From Rhynchospora pubera (lineage: Eukaryota > Streptophyta > Magnoliopsida > Poales > Cyperaceae), in assembly GCA_028095005.1 (NCBI GenBank), contig CM051459.1, positions 259,022,229 to 259,086,228 of the forward strand: DNA of 64,000 nt, given 5' to 3'. Position 1 is the first letter of the stretch. Each line of letters begins with the position of its first letter. Positions 11,579 to 24,745 of the stretch are shown here, in pieces. The notes beneath the pieces were generated by a model that ran no database searches, was not told the origin of the DNA, and saw nothing but the letters and a program-made list of their open reading frames with translations. A program made the position numbers and the translations under genes.

Positions 11579-12771
11579 TGTGTGCTATTCACGTATCTTT
11601 GATTTCTTAATTGAAGCCTGAGTCAAAGTTGCCACTATTTGGCATTAAAAATGCTTATGCGTCACCTATTTTACATAAATTAATGAGCAAAAAGTATAAT
11701 TGCCTTCTTAGTATGAAAATATTGTTTATAATAAGTTGATGGTGTTTAATATTTATTCTAATTTTTGGAAAGTTTGAATGCAATCAGTGAAACGCATGAT
11801 GTACAAGTAAAAATCTTCGATTCTGAAATTATGCAAATTGAAAGCGACTATTATAAAATTATTATGGAATTAAAAACAAAACAAGGGACATAAAAAATAT
11901 GGACATGTTGAATGAGACTGAGGACGATGTTTTTTTTCCCCTGTTCAGAATTATTTTATTTTAAAATTTCTGATAGGAAGAAATCAATGAAATTAATTCT
12001 CCCTTCTTTTCTAAATTGTATAGCACTTCATGACCTCTATAATTATTAAATGATTATAATATCGCCAATGTGGAAATTTCTGTAAAGCTCGCTCCATGAT
12101 TGTGGGTCCTGTAATCGTCCGCGGTACTGTTGATAGAGAAAGAAAACAAAGAAATTAGTCTCATGTTTTAATAATGTTCTGCATTGATGGAGAAATGGTC
12201 ATCAACATCACAATAATGCAGCAAATTAATTCACATACCTAGCTCGTCACAAGGAGAATAAGATCATTTCAGTTTTATAGGAAAACAAAAAGGTGAACAT
12301 AACAGTACTGTTTATTTGTTTGTGAGAATGACAAAATTAGTGATTTTTGAAGTGAAAATATTTTAGTGTTTTTAACTCAATTGAAAATTAAATTATAGAC
12401 ATTTTATTACCGTTTGAATATAGCGTGTATCAATTTTGCTCTATAAAAATTTTGCTTAGATGGTCTACTGGTTTTTACATTATCGTGAAGAAATTTGATA
12501 CAAATCTTATTTAATGATAGTAACATAAACAATTTAAATATTTCATTTGCAAAACTTTGTCTAATATATAATTGAGTTTATAAATCGACAAAAAATTGAA
12601 TAAATATATAGTACCGTATCTATTGATCTGTCTCTCTATCCCCTCTGTCCTTAATAATTGTTGAGTTTTGGAGCACGTTACTATGTTTTTGAGTAAGGCC
12701 GATCAACCCTGATTTCTCATTCCCTTCACGCATTCATCTTCGTTCTTTTGGAATGAACCCTAACTACTTCC

Positions 12772-12829
12772 AACCTTAATTTAGATCCTACTGGCTTTCA
12801 ATCAAAAAAAAAAAAAACCTTAATTTAGA
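12772..12829 (+). mobile_element. Micro-insertion: truncated poly(A) retroposon tail
   Basis: The perfect 15-bp repeat AACCTTAATTTAGAT occurs at 12772-12786 and 12815-12829. It flanks CCTACTGGCTTTCAATC plus a run of A. The insert matches the tail motif of the insertion at 1115 (CCTACGGGCCTCAATTCC), which points to one source family. Confidence 0.75.
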
Positions 12830-14165
12830 TTTTTCAAAAACAAGTTGTGTGCTCTAAGTCTCTGACACGTAGGTCGTGTAATTTTTTTTCTCTAATTAGA
12901 AAATTTTTATCATTTTCCAAAGAAAGAAAGTCAATCTCATTAGATTTATACAGTAATGACGCATGCGAGATTCAGAAAATTCAAAATTTTATACTAGCCA
13001 TCCAATGTTTTTGACAAAAAAATAATTGATCCTAGATTATAATTATTTAAAATATGTCACATTAGGGAAAAAAAATAAATAAAAGTTAGCGTGTTTACAG
13101 CACAACAATTTTAGTTTTTTTTTTTTAACGAATAGCTCAACATCAGTTTATTAGAAAGTTGTGAAACACGAGTACCCCTTAAAGTCAATATTTGGAAATA
13201 AACATACAAATTTGAAGTTATAATCTCTTTTTGCGTCACAATTCTTTTAGCTTGATCAATATATGGACTAGCGTACGCATGGGCAGGGGCCATAGAAGCC
13301 TATGGGGGCTTGGCCTCTCTTCTTAAAAGGAAAGAATATTCTTGGTATATGATAGATCTCACAAGTCTATAAAAAAATTCAGGATCGTTTGTATCAAAAC
13401 TGGGCGAGTGCATTTGCATCCGTATCTAGCAAGCAGATTAAACGCTTGTATAGTAACAATATTTTATGAATTGTGTTTCAATAATTTGCAAAAACATAAA
13501 TTTTAATGACGAAACAAATAATTGATATCTATAAACCACTATGTACAAATTTGTACATTTTGTGCATAAGTTATTCCCGCAATTAACGAATATCAAAATA
13601 ACTCATGTTATATACAAGATTATTTTCATTATTTATTTAAATAAATTATGTATTTAAGGGGGGATAGCATGCATCTACTTGAAATATTAGACAACTATTA
13701 TAAAAATTGTTCAAATAAAAAAAATTAATTTTTAAAATATTATATGCTTATAAATTGTTTTTTTTAAATCAAACTATATAAGTATTCTACATAGGGAGGA
13801 CATGTCTCAATTTATATTTTTTTTCCATTCATATTTTTTCATGATGGTTAAAAAAAATTAATAAATATACATTAAAAAAGAAAGCATGCTAGGGTGGGTA
13901 TTGGAATAAGTTTTTTTTCCCATGGGAATTCTATGAAGGTCTTATGTTATTGAAATTTTTAGATCAGAATTAATGGTTTTGATTTTATTTGATTGACTTT
14001 TGATACTATTAGATTCAACGTAAGAAATAAATAGTAATGAAATCAAATCTCATGTATAAAACCATTCAAATCTAAGACTAAATGTGAATTGGCAGTTAAT
14101 TGCACAATTCAAAGCTAAGTAGATTTAAATTAAAGTTTAGTTGTATGAATTGTTTGGTTTGTAGA

Positions 14166-14230
14166 GTACGAATAGCCGTCCTACGGGCTTCAATTGAAAT
14201 AATAATAATAAAAAAAGTAAGAAATATCCA
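14166..14230 (+). mobile_element. Micro-insertion: truncated retroposon tail with (TAA)n
   Basis: The motif CCGTCCTACGGGCTTCAATT at 14174-14193 is followed by an A/T-rich AAT-repeat tail. It matches the tail motif at 1115 and 12787. The flanks GTACGAATA and GTAAGAAATA are an imperfect candidate target duplication. Confidence 0.5.
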
Positions 14231-15753
14231 CGAAATGGAATGTCAACTCTCAAGAAGTATCAACTCACGTTGAATAGTAAATAACAATTTTGAGTCAAAG
14301 GTCATATCATATTTAAATTTGAAGATACACATACTTGTATTATTTCTAAAAAAAACAAAGGCATCTGTCTGGCCGGCTGCAAGGGAAAAAAAATAGTTGT
14401 TGGTTGTATAACTCTATACTCCTCTGCTAGGCTTACTTAAATTGGAGGTGTATATATAGATATGTACAGTACCATGTGTAATACCGAATAAGCCTGGTCC
14501 CCTGTTGCACTGGAATGTACCAGCCTTAATTTTGAAAGAATGTAACCATGTGCTTTGTTTGTTACATTTGAACTGCTAGAAATAAAAAAGAAGTAAATGA
14601 TCATGAGAGCGGCTGACTTGTGGTATAATTGATGTCTCTGTACCGATTCACAGGCCAATACAGAAAATCCCAGTATTTTCAGGAATACTATGTTTGATTA
14701 ATGATATCATCAGTTCAGAGGCAATGAATTAGTGTGGATGGAAATGCTTTTGGTTCCCATCTTCCATTTTGACCTGTTAATCTTATGGTGGGACACTACA
14801 GGATTTTAGTCTTTGATTTATAGATGGCGGTCTCTATAGTCACTCATATTATTTTTATGCTTATGCTGGCCCCATAATAAAGCGAGCTAATTTTATGTGC
14901 TTATTTATGCCTTGATGCCATTACGTACGCATCTAAGATATATTAATTAAATCCCGTGATTTTTTCCCTATTTTTGAATTTTTTTTACATTAGGTAAATA
15001 TAGTTTTCTACTTTTTGTATTTTCTATAGTTAAAAATAGTTTAATTTTTTAATTAAATATATTATATATAGTTGTGTAGATCATTATTTTTAGGTAGTTC
15101 ATGCTGAATTATTATCATTTAAAAAATATAGCGCGACGAAACTAAGATAGTTCATGCTGAATTATTGTCATCTAAAAAAATATAGCGCTGCAAAATTACG
15201 GCTGCCATATCTAGTCTTAATTATGGTTGTAAGAACCAAAATTCCGTTCACACTGAGATATTACAAGAAATTTTTTTTTTAAAAAAAACACCATGAAAGA
15301 ACCTGAAAACTAAATTATTACAAGTTTCACATCATCAAGGAGACAACTTATTTTTTCTAATTTGTCTAAAATTGAAGCCCTTACATTGAACCTTATCAAT
15401 TTAAAGACATCTTATCTTGGGCCTAAGACGATACACATTGTGTCAAAAGGATGATGAAATATTTATAAATATTAGTTTATTTGAAATACGTCAAACAATA
15501 ATGGATGGAACATTAATACGGATGCACCCAAAATCAATTGGAGGCTATTTCTTTTTATTTTAAGCAATACGGAAACGCAGTACGTTCATTTATCTTTGAT
15601 CACATTCTTGTTATTATTTAGACACACAAATATTGTGCTAGTTAAAATATTCTTTGAATTCGAAATAATATATGTATGTGCCGGCATAAGATCAGAATTG
15701 GTGGGATTTATCTTTTCTATTGGTCTCATTTTTTTGCTTCAAATTAAAACTTA

Positions 15754-16988
15754 GGGAAAATCGGATATAAAGCCTTCTAATCTTCTCTATTCAGATATAA
15801 ACCCCTTTAATCTTTAAAATTAGATATAAACCCCTCTAATCTAATTTTATTCAGATATAACCCTTTTCATTACTTTTAGTAATATTTTTTAATAACAAAT
15901 ATAATAAATAATTTTAAGACTGATCTATCCCTGACCTGACCTATTCCACCTTCCCACATTTTCCTCTCCTCTTGTCTCTGCATGACTGCTTCAAGCACTC
16001 TGTTAAGTGTATTTTTTTTTCCTTTCTATAGTTTATTTAACAAAGACATATGCCCTTTTTGTGTTTGTACGTAACTAATTTTTTTTTATTTGAACGATAA
16101 AAGTTCGTAAAGTACTGGGAGTAACTTACCAGTACAACATTAAACGAAGAGAGAAAAAAAACTCACAAAAGAGAAGCGTAACTGACTTTTCAGCAAGGTG
16201 CCGATGATACAACTTATCAGAAAATTAATTGATGCAAAAAAATAAAAAAAACTGATGTAAAATTTACTTTGGGCCTTGTCGAATTTCTGATGATGTTCTT
16301 CACCAATCAATGAAAATTCTTCTTGAGAATCATGCTTAACAATCAAGATTGAGAAATAATCATTAATCAACTTTTATGTCTCCATTATTTGCTTATAAAG
16401 AGAGAGGTAGAGCAGTGGCGAATCTAGCAAAAATATTTAGGTGGGACTGAGTGCTCTAATGAATCATTTGATCGAACGGTTTCTCTTCTTCTGTTCTTCA
16501 GCCCCATCTTGAGTGCTCCAATGGCTGAAAAAATTCATTAAGGCTAAAGAGGGGCTTCAGAGCTCGACGGTAGTAGGTTGGGCTCTAGCCCCACCCGCCC
16601 CACCACTGGATCCGCCCATGAGGTAGAGCATGGCAAAGACGAAAGAATAAAAGAACGATAGAGATAAAGAGATGAGAAGATGATTGTCTTGCGGTTTAAC
16701 AAAATCATCGGAGTATAAATCTTTCCTTATCATTAATATGGCAAGCCTTATAAAATCACCAATTTGAGAAGATTAATCGCTAGGAAAGAGAAAAAGTGAG
16801 AAATTGAACCATCGTTGCCAAGGCAGTATGTGTATGTTATAGGTATACTAGTCATAACACTAACTTTTACATTTTTTTTATTGAAAATATGATTAAAAAT
16901 AATAAAAAGGGGTTATTTCTGAACAAAATCAGATAAGAGGGGTTTATATCATATTTTAAAGATTAGAGGGGTTTATATCCGATTTTGC
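15754..16988. mobile_element. Terminal-inverted-repeat DNA element, ~1.2 kb, non-coding
   Basis: The left end (GGGAAAATCGGATATAAAG) and the right end (TTTATATCCGATTTTGC) are inverted copies. Both ends contain several subterminal repeats of AGATATAAACCCCTCTAATC in opposite orientations (15790-15865 left, 16905-16975 right). No transposase frame is present, so it is non-autonomous. It contains a hAT-type MITE at 16413. I could not define its own target duplication or assign a superfamily. Confidence 0.6.
16413..16620. mobile_element. hAT-type MITE, 208 bp
   Basis: The termini CAGTGGCGAATCTAG and CTGGATCCGCCCATG are imperfect inverted repeats. They are flanked by the perfect 8-bp direct repeat AGGTAGAG (16405-16412 and 16621-16628). 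An 8-bp duplication with CAGTGG-type ends is the hAT signature. It is nested inside the 1.2-kb element. Confidence 0.75.
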
Positions 16989-17063
16989 GTTTTATGTTTT
17001 ACATTTGATCCATTTAACTTAGGAGGATTGAATTCGCAAAATATATATATATAGAGAGAGAGA

Positions 17064-17467
17064 GAGAATGGATTCAATCAAAGCGCTTTGACCGGAATCT
17101 CGGTTAAACCCCGTCGGTTCTCAAATTTGAAAGTTCAAACGACCGATCCGAACCGTCAAATATGATCTCCATATTGAAATCTCCTTGCCGACCAAAATTT
17201 TCATTTTTTTGAATTTTTTAAGTATTTTTTTCGGATTTTCAAAAACAGCAATTTTTGTAGGGTTCAGAACAAATTAGATTAACGATTTTTGAAAATCCGA
17301 AAAAAATACTTAGAAAATTCAAAAAAATGAAAATTTTGGTCGGCAAGGAGAATTCAATATGGAGATCATATTTGACGGTTCGGATCGGTCGTTTGAATTT
17401 TCAAAATTGAGATCTGACGGGGTTTAACTGAGACTCCGGTCAAAGCGCTTTGATTGAAAGCTTTCTC
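17064..17467. mobile_element. Foldback MITE, copy 1, Mutator-like ends, 404 bp
   Basis: Nearly the whole unit is one long inverted repeat. The left arm begins GAGAATGGATTCAATCAAAG and the right arm ends CTTTGATTGAAAGCTTTCTC. The arms are separated by a short spacer near 17250-17270. An AT dinucleotide tract precedes it at about 17040. Long arms with GAGAA ends suggest a Mutator-like foldback, but the flanking duplication is hidden in simple repeats. It has no coding capacity. Confidence 0.75.
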
Positions 17468-17475
17468 TATATGAA

Positions 17476-17862
17476 GAGAATGGATTCAATCAAAGCGCTT
17501 TGACCGGAGTCTCGGTTAAACCCCGTCGGTTCTCAAATTTGAAAGTTCAAACGACCGATCCGAACCGTCAAATATGATCTCCATATTGAAATCTCCTTGC
17601 CGACCAAAATTTTCATTTTTTTGAATTTTTTAAGTATTTTTTTCGGATTTTCAAAAACAGCAATTTTTGTAGGGTTCAGAACAAATTAGATTAACGATTT
17701 TTGAAAATCCGAAAAAAATACTTAAAAAATTCAAAAAAATGAAAATTTTGGTCGGCAAGGAGAATTCAATATGGAGATCATATTTGACGGTTCGGATCGG
17801 TCGTTTGAACTTTCAAAATTGAGATCTGACGAGGTTTAACTGAGACTCCGGTCAAAGCGCTT
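17476..17862. mobile_element. Foldback MITE, copy 2, tandem to copy 1
   Basis: This copy is almost identical to the one at 17064, in the same orientation, separated from it by eight bases (TATATGAA). Its right end is truncated after CAAAGCGCTTT, so the last ~19 bp of the terminal repeat are missing. Confidence 0.75.
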
Positions 17863-17979
17863 TCAAAATGTAAAATTTTGTCTCCAAGAATATTTTAATA
17901 TGGAGAACAACTTGAACGGTTTGGATTGACCATTTAAATTTTGAATCTTGAAAAATGACTTGATGGCACTTTAGCCATC

Positions 17980-17982
<3 letters not shown>
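17863..17982. mobile_element. Diverged right arm of a related foldback MITE
   Basis: It aligns loosely with the right arms of the two copies before it (shared AATATGGAGA and ACGGTT/GGAT blocks). It ends GCCATCCTC directly against a TA tract. It is probably the older element into which the younger tandem pair was placed. Confidence 0.5.

Positions 17983-18051
<69 letters not shown>
17983..18051. repeat. (TA)n microsatellite
   Basis: About 33 uninterrupted TA dinucleotides abut the foldback cluster. A shorter TA tract lies on its other side at about 17041-17053. Confidence 0.95.
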
Positions 18052-18055
<4 letters not shown>

Positions 18056-19574
18056 TACGACAGTACTAGTGATGTGAGAACTAGTTTTCAATCCAATGAT
18101 AAAAGACAACATGTCTTCAGTGAAGGTTGCACACTTGAAATTTATATATTTATATTAATTAAACAAATGATAAGAGACTTAATTTTTATTCTTTTCAAAA
18201 AAAAAGATAAGATTTTTTTAAGTTCACAAAAGATAAGATAATAATGATGTAGATCTAATTTAAGTAGTTAAGGTAGGTGAGATCCAGTTTGAAAATTCAG
18301 GTTTGCTAACAAGACCCTAGAAAACATGAGGGGAGTCCTTTCTTTCTTGCTCTAAACAGACACTGTCCTGATTTTTAGACAGTCAATTAGTGAATTAATT
18401 ATTTTTTGTTGGCGGGTCGTTGGCTTATTATCTATTTAGTAATGTACAGTCACATTACCATCCTGTCATTGATGGTTACCGTATTCGTTTATTTAATATG
18501 GCGTGAAATGTGTGATGGAATTTTTTAGGGACAACAAATAAAAGGCGATTAACTGGTTGGTTTTTTATATTTTCTTCTTTCACTTTTGCTTCTGATTTTA
18601 TTTTTGCATTATTTTTTATTTAAAAGCTCTTAAACTGCTTACCCTATTATAAATTCGTATCATTAATGTGAACTTTTAATTTTAAATACAATAGGGCCCA
18701 GACCCATACCCCATCCAATTTAAACTTCCATTAAAAATGAACAGTATTCGGCAGCACAGCAGATATTGACACAAGTTGGGTAAACCGTGCTTCACGTGGG
18801 AAGACACTCTTTGCATTTAGATTTAGGCAGTGCCTAGTGGCAAATGTAGTGTAGGAATTGCGTGCGGTTCATACTGCGTTTCTTGTAATTTTCAGATCTT
18901 TCAATCAATTATCTTTCCACGTGAAACAGCTTAGAGGTCAGGTAACATGCACATTGCTGGTGTGCTTAATTACACGCATCCTGTTTCGTTACATACCGCA
19001 AGGGAAATGTTCTCGGCCATAGTTTGGGTGTATGTGTGGTTTGGGTGGTTATCATTCTATTAATGACGGATTAACGCGATATTTTTTTATTAACAGTTCA
19101 AAGTGATCCATAGTTTTAAAATTTAATATTCACGATACTTTAAATATATATTACAAAGAAAATGACCAAATTTAATGTAATTTATTATTATTTTTCAACG
19201 ATCTATATGTAATTTTTTTTTTATGGAATACCAAATTGCTCAAAAAAATTGTACAAGATTTGATATCCAATCAACCTACCAGACTACTAACATGCCCATA
19301 ATTTTTCAAACTTTTTAACCTAATTAAAAATGTATTGCCAATAAATTATGTCCTATTTATTGTTTGTTTAGGGTATTAAATTTGTCGCTTTCCGGCTCTG
19401 TTGAGTTGAAATAGTCTTTTGCACCCAACATTTAATATAGATTTTGCTCAGTAAGTTATATCAAAATTCGTATTACCATGAATATTAAAACCCATTTATA
19501 TATAAATAAAATGAAGCGGGTAGATCCGCGCTATTTCCTTCGTAACAGAGATGTGCAGGACTCCCCGTCGGAAA
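18052..19574. other. AT-rich spacer, no gene seen
   Basis: I see only short chance frames and no inverted or tandem repeat of note. Confidence 0.5.
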
Positions 19575-19948
19575 TGAAATCATGTCCTTGTTCAAGTTTA
19601 TCAATATTTAAAAATTTAAACACTTAATCCAAATTGTTGATCTTGTTTAATTTAACGAGCGATACGTTTTTATATAAGTTTTATAAATTTTGGAGTTGAT
19701 TTGATACTAGATCAAGTGGTCAATAAATGAACGAATTTGATTAACTATCACTGATTAATTCTAATACGTTCATTGTTTAGTCACTTAATCGAGTATCAAA
19801 TCGACTATAAATTTTTTAAATCTTATATGAAAATACATCGTCCGTAAAATTAATCTCTATAAAATTGAACAAGATCGACAGTTTGAATTTAGTATTTGAA
19901 TTTTTAAATATTTAAATATTAATAAAAAAATTTTAAGGATAGCACTCT
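19575..19948. mobile_element. Foldback element, ~370 bp
   Basis: The segment reads as a long imperfect inverted repeat. AATATTTAAAAATTTAAA at about 19603 pairs with the region ending at about 19922, and GATTTGATACTAGATCAAGT at about 19700 pairs with CACTTAATCGAGTATCAAAT at about 19782. No coding potential. It resembles the other foldback MITEs in form but is more diverged, and the exact ends are uncertain. Confidence 0.5.
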
Positions 19949-20772
19949 CGTTTTTAGGCAGCAGAGGATGCTGGTCCCTCCCGGTCGCCATCGCTAAGAT
20001 AGCGTGGAGCCGTGGAATGTGAAATCGGAATAGAATTCGACCAGAAAGATAAGTGAAAAATATCATGTAGTCTAGTGTTAAAATGAGAACCAGACACCTC
20101 TTCTCAAACTCTAGAGCCAGACAAAAAACTGGCGTCGTTTTATAAAGCTATCTAATGATATTTGTCTTTTTAACTGAAGAATCAGTTGGCTTGGCACCAT
20201 TAATTCAACGAACCCTCGAGATGTCTATTGGGTGTGATTTACGGATACTTGTCTTTTGAAACCACACAAGGAAATAACCATGTCTAGATTCAGTAGGCGG
20301 CGAGTAGAAATAGTTTAATTCCATCAATTTGTTTACAAGTTCGTTTTCGCATATACTTTTGTAAGACCTATACACAGGCTGAATCTGCGCTTAAAAAATT
20401 ACCGTGGCTGATAATACTCAAGCAAGTCAAATGAGGACCATTTCGTGAGATCTATTGTGACAAGACTTGTATAAATAAACATGATGAGACGTACCCATAA
20501 AAATTCTGTGAATGCAATCAGGTATTGTTAAAGGAATATTGAACCAGTGGCGGAGAGCCTCCCCTAATGATTGATTTTTTTCTTAATCAGGTATTAAATT
20601 TAACTAATACAATCAATAGAATTGGTCCCTAGGTCTTAGAACAAATGTAAATTTTGAAACCCATCATCAATACAGCTACAAAGTTTAAATTACAAGTCAA
20701 AGTAACATCTCGATTTGACAATTCTAATTACTTTTTTTTAAATTAACTAAAATATTTTAAAACTAAGAAAAA

Positions 20773-22374
20773 CTAGATGCTTAAGTCGCGGCTCCGCCGC
20801 GACATGTAATTTATGTCGTATGTTGCATAATGTTTAATAGTTTTTGGGTTGCTGTTATCGTGCATACTATAAGTGTGGACAGTGACATGTTGGTATTGGT
20901 AATATGGTTTCTGGGCCAATTGTTTGTGTTGGCCTTTTGATGGAGTAGGAATTCAAATTTGTTTGGTGGTTAGGTATAGAAATATTTATGTGTGTTTTAT
21001 TTGTTTGGTGAGAGATATGTTATGTTAATGAGGTTTAATTTTTTTTACGTTGGCAGTGTAACTGTTTGTAGTCGTTGATGAGGTTATGATATTTTTTGTT
21101 GTTTTTGTGAAATCACTCCAATTGAAGGTAAAAAGTAAGTATGGAACAGTGAAAACTCATATTAGAATGAATAAGTATTGGATTTGATTGAAAGTTTCAT
21201 TGCATTCAAAGATGTGGTACAATGGATATGTTACTAAGGAATTACACAGTGGAGGTATTTGTGATGAAGTTTGTGGATGGTAGCACATAAGTTGAGAGCA
21301 GTTTCGTGCTCTCAGAAAATACCAAAAAACAAAACTATCAAATGTGCTTTCTCTATTCGAAACTATGAACTATGTTTCCTGTAATCAAAAGATGAATACA
21401 CAGATGAAGAGGTGTGTGGCAGTGGATGGTAGTGGTTATTCGTTGCGCTGATGTTTATGTGGCATTGGGAAAGGTTGAAATAGTAGGGGGTGCAATTTGA
21501 ATGGAAGGGGTGTGGTCTGATTGTTAGCGCTCCGGAAGTAGGAGCCATGAAATTTTGGCAATTCCCAAAAAAAAGCGAAGAAAGAATATCTGACCTTAAT
21601 CGCAAATTTCAAGCGCACCGCAACAGCAATGACGGAGGATACAAGGAAAGATGGCAAGGAAAGATATTAATACACAAATGGATTAGGGAGGATAGACTCA
21701 CCTGTGGAAGCGGAGCAGCAAGAAGAACACACCAACACTCATTGATCTTGGCCCCCACATCACATACCCTCACAATGGTGTCCACAATAATAACCTAGCC
21801 CAGGGAAACAAATACATCTTACAAATGGCAGAAGAAACACCCAATACGCATCACCTGGGCGGCAATGACAAACAACCCTAAACACCAACCACCAGACTAG
21901 CACATAAACCATGCAATAGATAGGCCCACCCAACAGTGCATGCACAGGAAAAGAAGGCACAGTCCATCAGAACATGTCCACACACATTAACACCTGCAGC
22001 AAGAGCAGGCCCCACAAACCACAATAGAAACACACCTCTCATTTGTACACCATGTCTACGATTCAACCCACAAAAGCAACCACCCTGCAACGACAACTAA
22101 GAGGGACATTATGCAGCGGATCATTTTAAGCCCAAAAAATGACTTACAGACACTGCAAGCCAAACAGCAAAATGTGCCACATTAAATCCAAAGACTAACA
22201 ACGAAAATAACAAAGACCTGGCATAGAAACACCAAACGCTAACACACGGGACCCAACTGGAAACAAACAATGAGCAGGTGTTTACCAACCTACGAACGCC
22301 CAGCCCAACCAATTTTATAACCCAACAAAAAAATGCAAAACACTGCCCAAGTACTGTTCATTTCTCATTCCGGA
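20773..22374 (-). mobile_element. Probable non-autonomous Helitron, ~1.6 kb
   Basis: Read on the minus strand, the 3' end has a GC-rich hairpin (TCGCGGCGGAGCCGCGA at about 20801-20785) followed after about nine bases by CTAG and then T. This is the classical Helitron terminus, inserted between A and T. The proposed 5' end starts TCCGGAATGAGAAATGAACA at 22374, preceded by A. Neither Rep/helicase coding nor terminal inverted repeats are seen. The inside has several overlapping short frames at 21363-22312 that I regard as non-coding. The 3' end is well supported; the 5' end is inferred. Confidence 0.55.
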
Positions 22375-22809
22375 TATATAGGTTTTTTCAATATCGTGAA
22401 CATATTATCAGCCTTATAATTAATTGTTTATCAAATTTTTTTGCAACCAATGACTATCAAAAATTTTTACAACCAAGTGTCATTGATATGTTATCAAAGA
22501 TTATTAAAATATAGAACTTATATTGTAGTTTTCAACTTGATGAAGCATATTATCATCTGTTCTTTTTTTTTTCCCCGCTTTCTAAGTTCAAGAGAGAGAG
22601 GAAAAACAACGCTTAGTGACGCTAACTCGTTCCGACGTTTCGTCACTCTAGTTTTGCGCAACCACCTTTCTTTTTACGCTCAGACAGCACTGGACTCTTC
22701 TGACCTCTGTCTTGGCCCTCATTATTCGTTTATTCTGACTCCGGCACCGTATTAAACAATAAAGGTCCATCCATGTATCTTTACGGACATCGAACATGAA
22801 TTTTCCTAA

Positions 22810-22977
22810 GGGGCCGTTTGGATCGTCCAAGGATTTTGGGGAATTTCATCTTCCTACCATAAATTTATTATAAACAATCCAAACTCTTCACAAAATTACA
22901 CACTTCCCAATAAATTTATTCCTAGGAATTGCAACTTCTCCAAATTCCCCATCTTCCTAAACGATCCAAACGGCCCC
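22810..22977. mobile_element. MITE of the GTTTGGAT family, 168 bp
   Basis: Ends GGGGCCGTTTGGATCG and CGATCCAAACGGCCCC form a perfect inverted repeat. The perfect TAA duplication lies at 22807-22809 and 22978-22980. The core is in the minus orientation at about 22861-22915. This is the cleanest member of the family in the window. Confidence 0.9.
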
Positions 22978-23424
22978 TAAGAGAATACTTGATTTTTGTG
23001 TTCTTCTTGGTAGCGTATCTTTTCATAAGCATGTCAATCCGATACTTACAATTTTAAAAATGCATTTCTTTGTTACAGAGGTTATTTAATTTTCTCAAAA
23101 CAATCCAATGTTACAATATCGTAGAAACCAAGTTTTATTATTTGTTGAATAATTTTTTATATTTTTAAAAAATGGTTCTAAAATTGCAATAAGATAATAA
23201 TAAAATATTTGAGTTAAAAAAGATCATCTTTATACATTTCTACAATCAGAACAGAACTTATGAAAATACCAAGTGATAATTTTAATGCAATGTAAAAAAA
23301 TTTAAATTTGACATAAAGTAATTGCAAGTTTTAATAGATAGTGCATATCGATTGTTGATTTAGTACATAATTGCGTTAAACTAAACATATGTTAATATCA
23401 ATTTATCATCAATTTCTTACTATT

Positions 23425-23569
23425 GGGTGCGTTTGGATGAGAGAAGAAGGAAGATGTGAAGAAAAAAAATTATAAACAATCTAAACTCTTCACAAAGTTA
23501 CACACTTTTCAATACTTCTTCCCACTTCTTCCCTTCTTCCCTTCTTCCCACACCTATCCAAACGCACCC
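23425..23569. mobile_element. MITE of the GTTTGGAT family, 145 bp
   Basis: Ends are GGGTGCGTTTGGAT and ATCCAAACGCACCC, flanked by ATT on both sides (23422-23424 and 23570-23572). The core is in the minus orientation at about 23468-23516. The arms are purine- or pyrimidine-rich GAAGAAGG/CTTCTTCC tracts. Confidence 0.8.
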
Positions 23570-24081
23570 ATTAACTGGAAACATGTGAAATGCCAACGTG
23601 GGTTATAGTTTTGTATGACCACTTAATTAACCCGGAATAAGTTTAAGTTTCTTATAAAGTATGTCTCTCTTATGACTATAGAAGGTGAGCTTCTCGGTCA
23701 CATAAACAACTTTTAATAGTTATTATTAAATAATATCAAATTGTTTATTTAGCGATATTATTTTTCCTCATATTATATATTTTATTTTTGCATTCTTGTA
23801 AAAAATAACTGTAAATACTGATTCGTAATTTCAGAATAAATTATTAGATTAATTAATACTTATTCTATGTAGCCCTACAAGTTATGTTGCAATTTACAAC
23901 ACGAACATTTTGTAATTAATTAGTTTGTGTTTGGGACAGAAATGATCTTATAAATATAACTGAAATTGCAGACTTCGAACAAATGAAGTATAAATCTGAA
24001 TACAATTTGTCTGAAAAATCAAAAGGAAAAAGGAAAAGTGAAAGTACAAAATCCATTTGGTAATTGATTATGTATGTCTAT

Positions 24082-24252
24082 GGCTCTGTTTGGATAGGTG
24101 TGAGAAGAAGGGAAGAAGGGAAAAAATGGGAAGAAGTATTGGGAAGTGTGTAACTTTGTGAAGAGTTTGGATTGTTTATAATTCTTTTTCTTCCTTCTTC
24201 CTTCTTCCTTCTTCCTTCTTCTTCTTCTTTCTTCCTATATCCAAACGCACCC
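24082..24252. mobile_element. MITE of the GTTTGGAT family, 171 bp
   Basis: Ends are GGCTCTGTTTGGATAGG and TATCCAAACGCACCC, flanked by TAT on both sides (24079-24081 and 24253-24255). The core is in the plus orientation at about 24135-24183. The right arm contains repeated CTTCCTT units. Confidence 0.8.
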
Positions 24253-24745
24253 TATATAAAATCACGTTAGTAAATAATGAAGAATCTTGCATTTGCAATT
24301 GCAACCTTTAAATATAAACAGTAAACTTGGTCATGGTCATTAATTGGAAGAAATTTCTTTGTTGGCTCGTGATAATAAAAAGTTGCATGTTTTAAAATGG
24401 ACTTGGACAAAGAAACCCTACTGGCCTACTCTATCGAGCTTTGTGAACCGGCCATGCACTCTGCTGCTAATTAGGCAAGACAACTAGACAAATTAACGTG
24501 TGTGATTTTGGAAGCATGGCTCACGTTTATTTACAAGATAAAGATTTTGGAAGCATGACTCACGTTTTATTTTTCCCCTTTCTATTACGTTGTAATGATT
24601 AGTCCTACTGCCAAAACCGATCAAAAAAATTAGATGATAATCTGCTAAGCATTTATGTCATAAGTTAAAAATCTGCTAAACAATAAAGTGAGTTTGGGGG
24701 TATCGGGGGCACACAAATGGTGAGCATTGGAATCCTCTTATTTAT

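Larger units (their letters stand above)
11135..15753. other. Gene-free AT-rich spacer
   Basis: I see no gene in this 4.6-kb stretch. Besides the micro-insertions listed separately, a ~60-bp segment is duplicated at about 15090-15128 and 15146-15186 (both contain AGTTCATGCTGAATTATT followed by a TATAGCGC motif). Confidence 0.55.

Noticed and set aside
21363..22312. Several overlapping frames of 63-102 codons
   Set aside because: They overlap on both strands inside the Helitron candidate, without recognisable motifs or splice structure.
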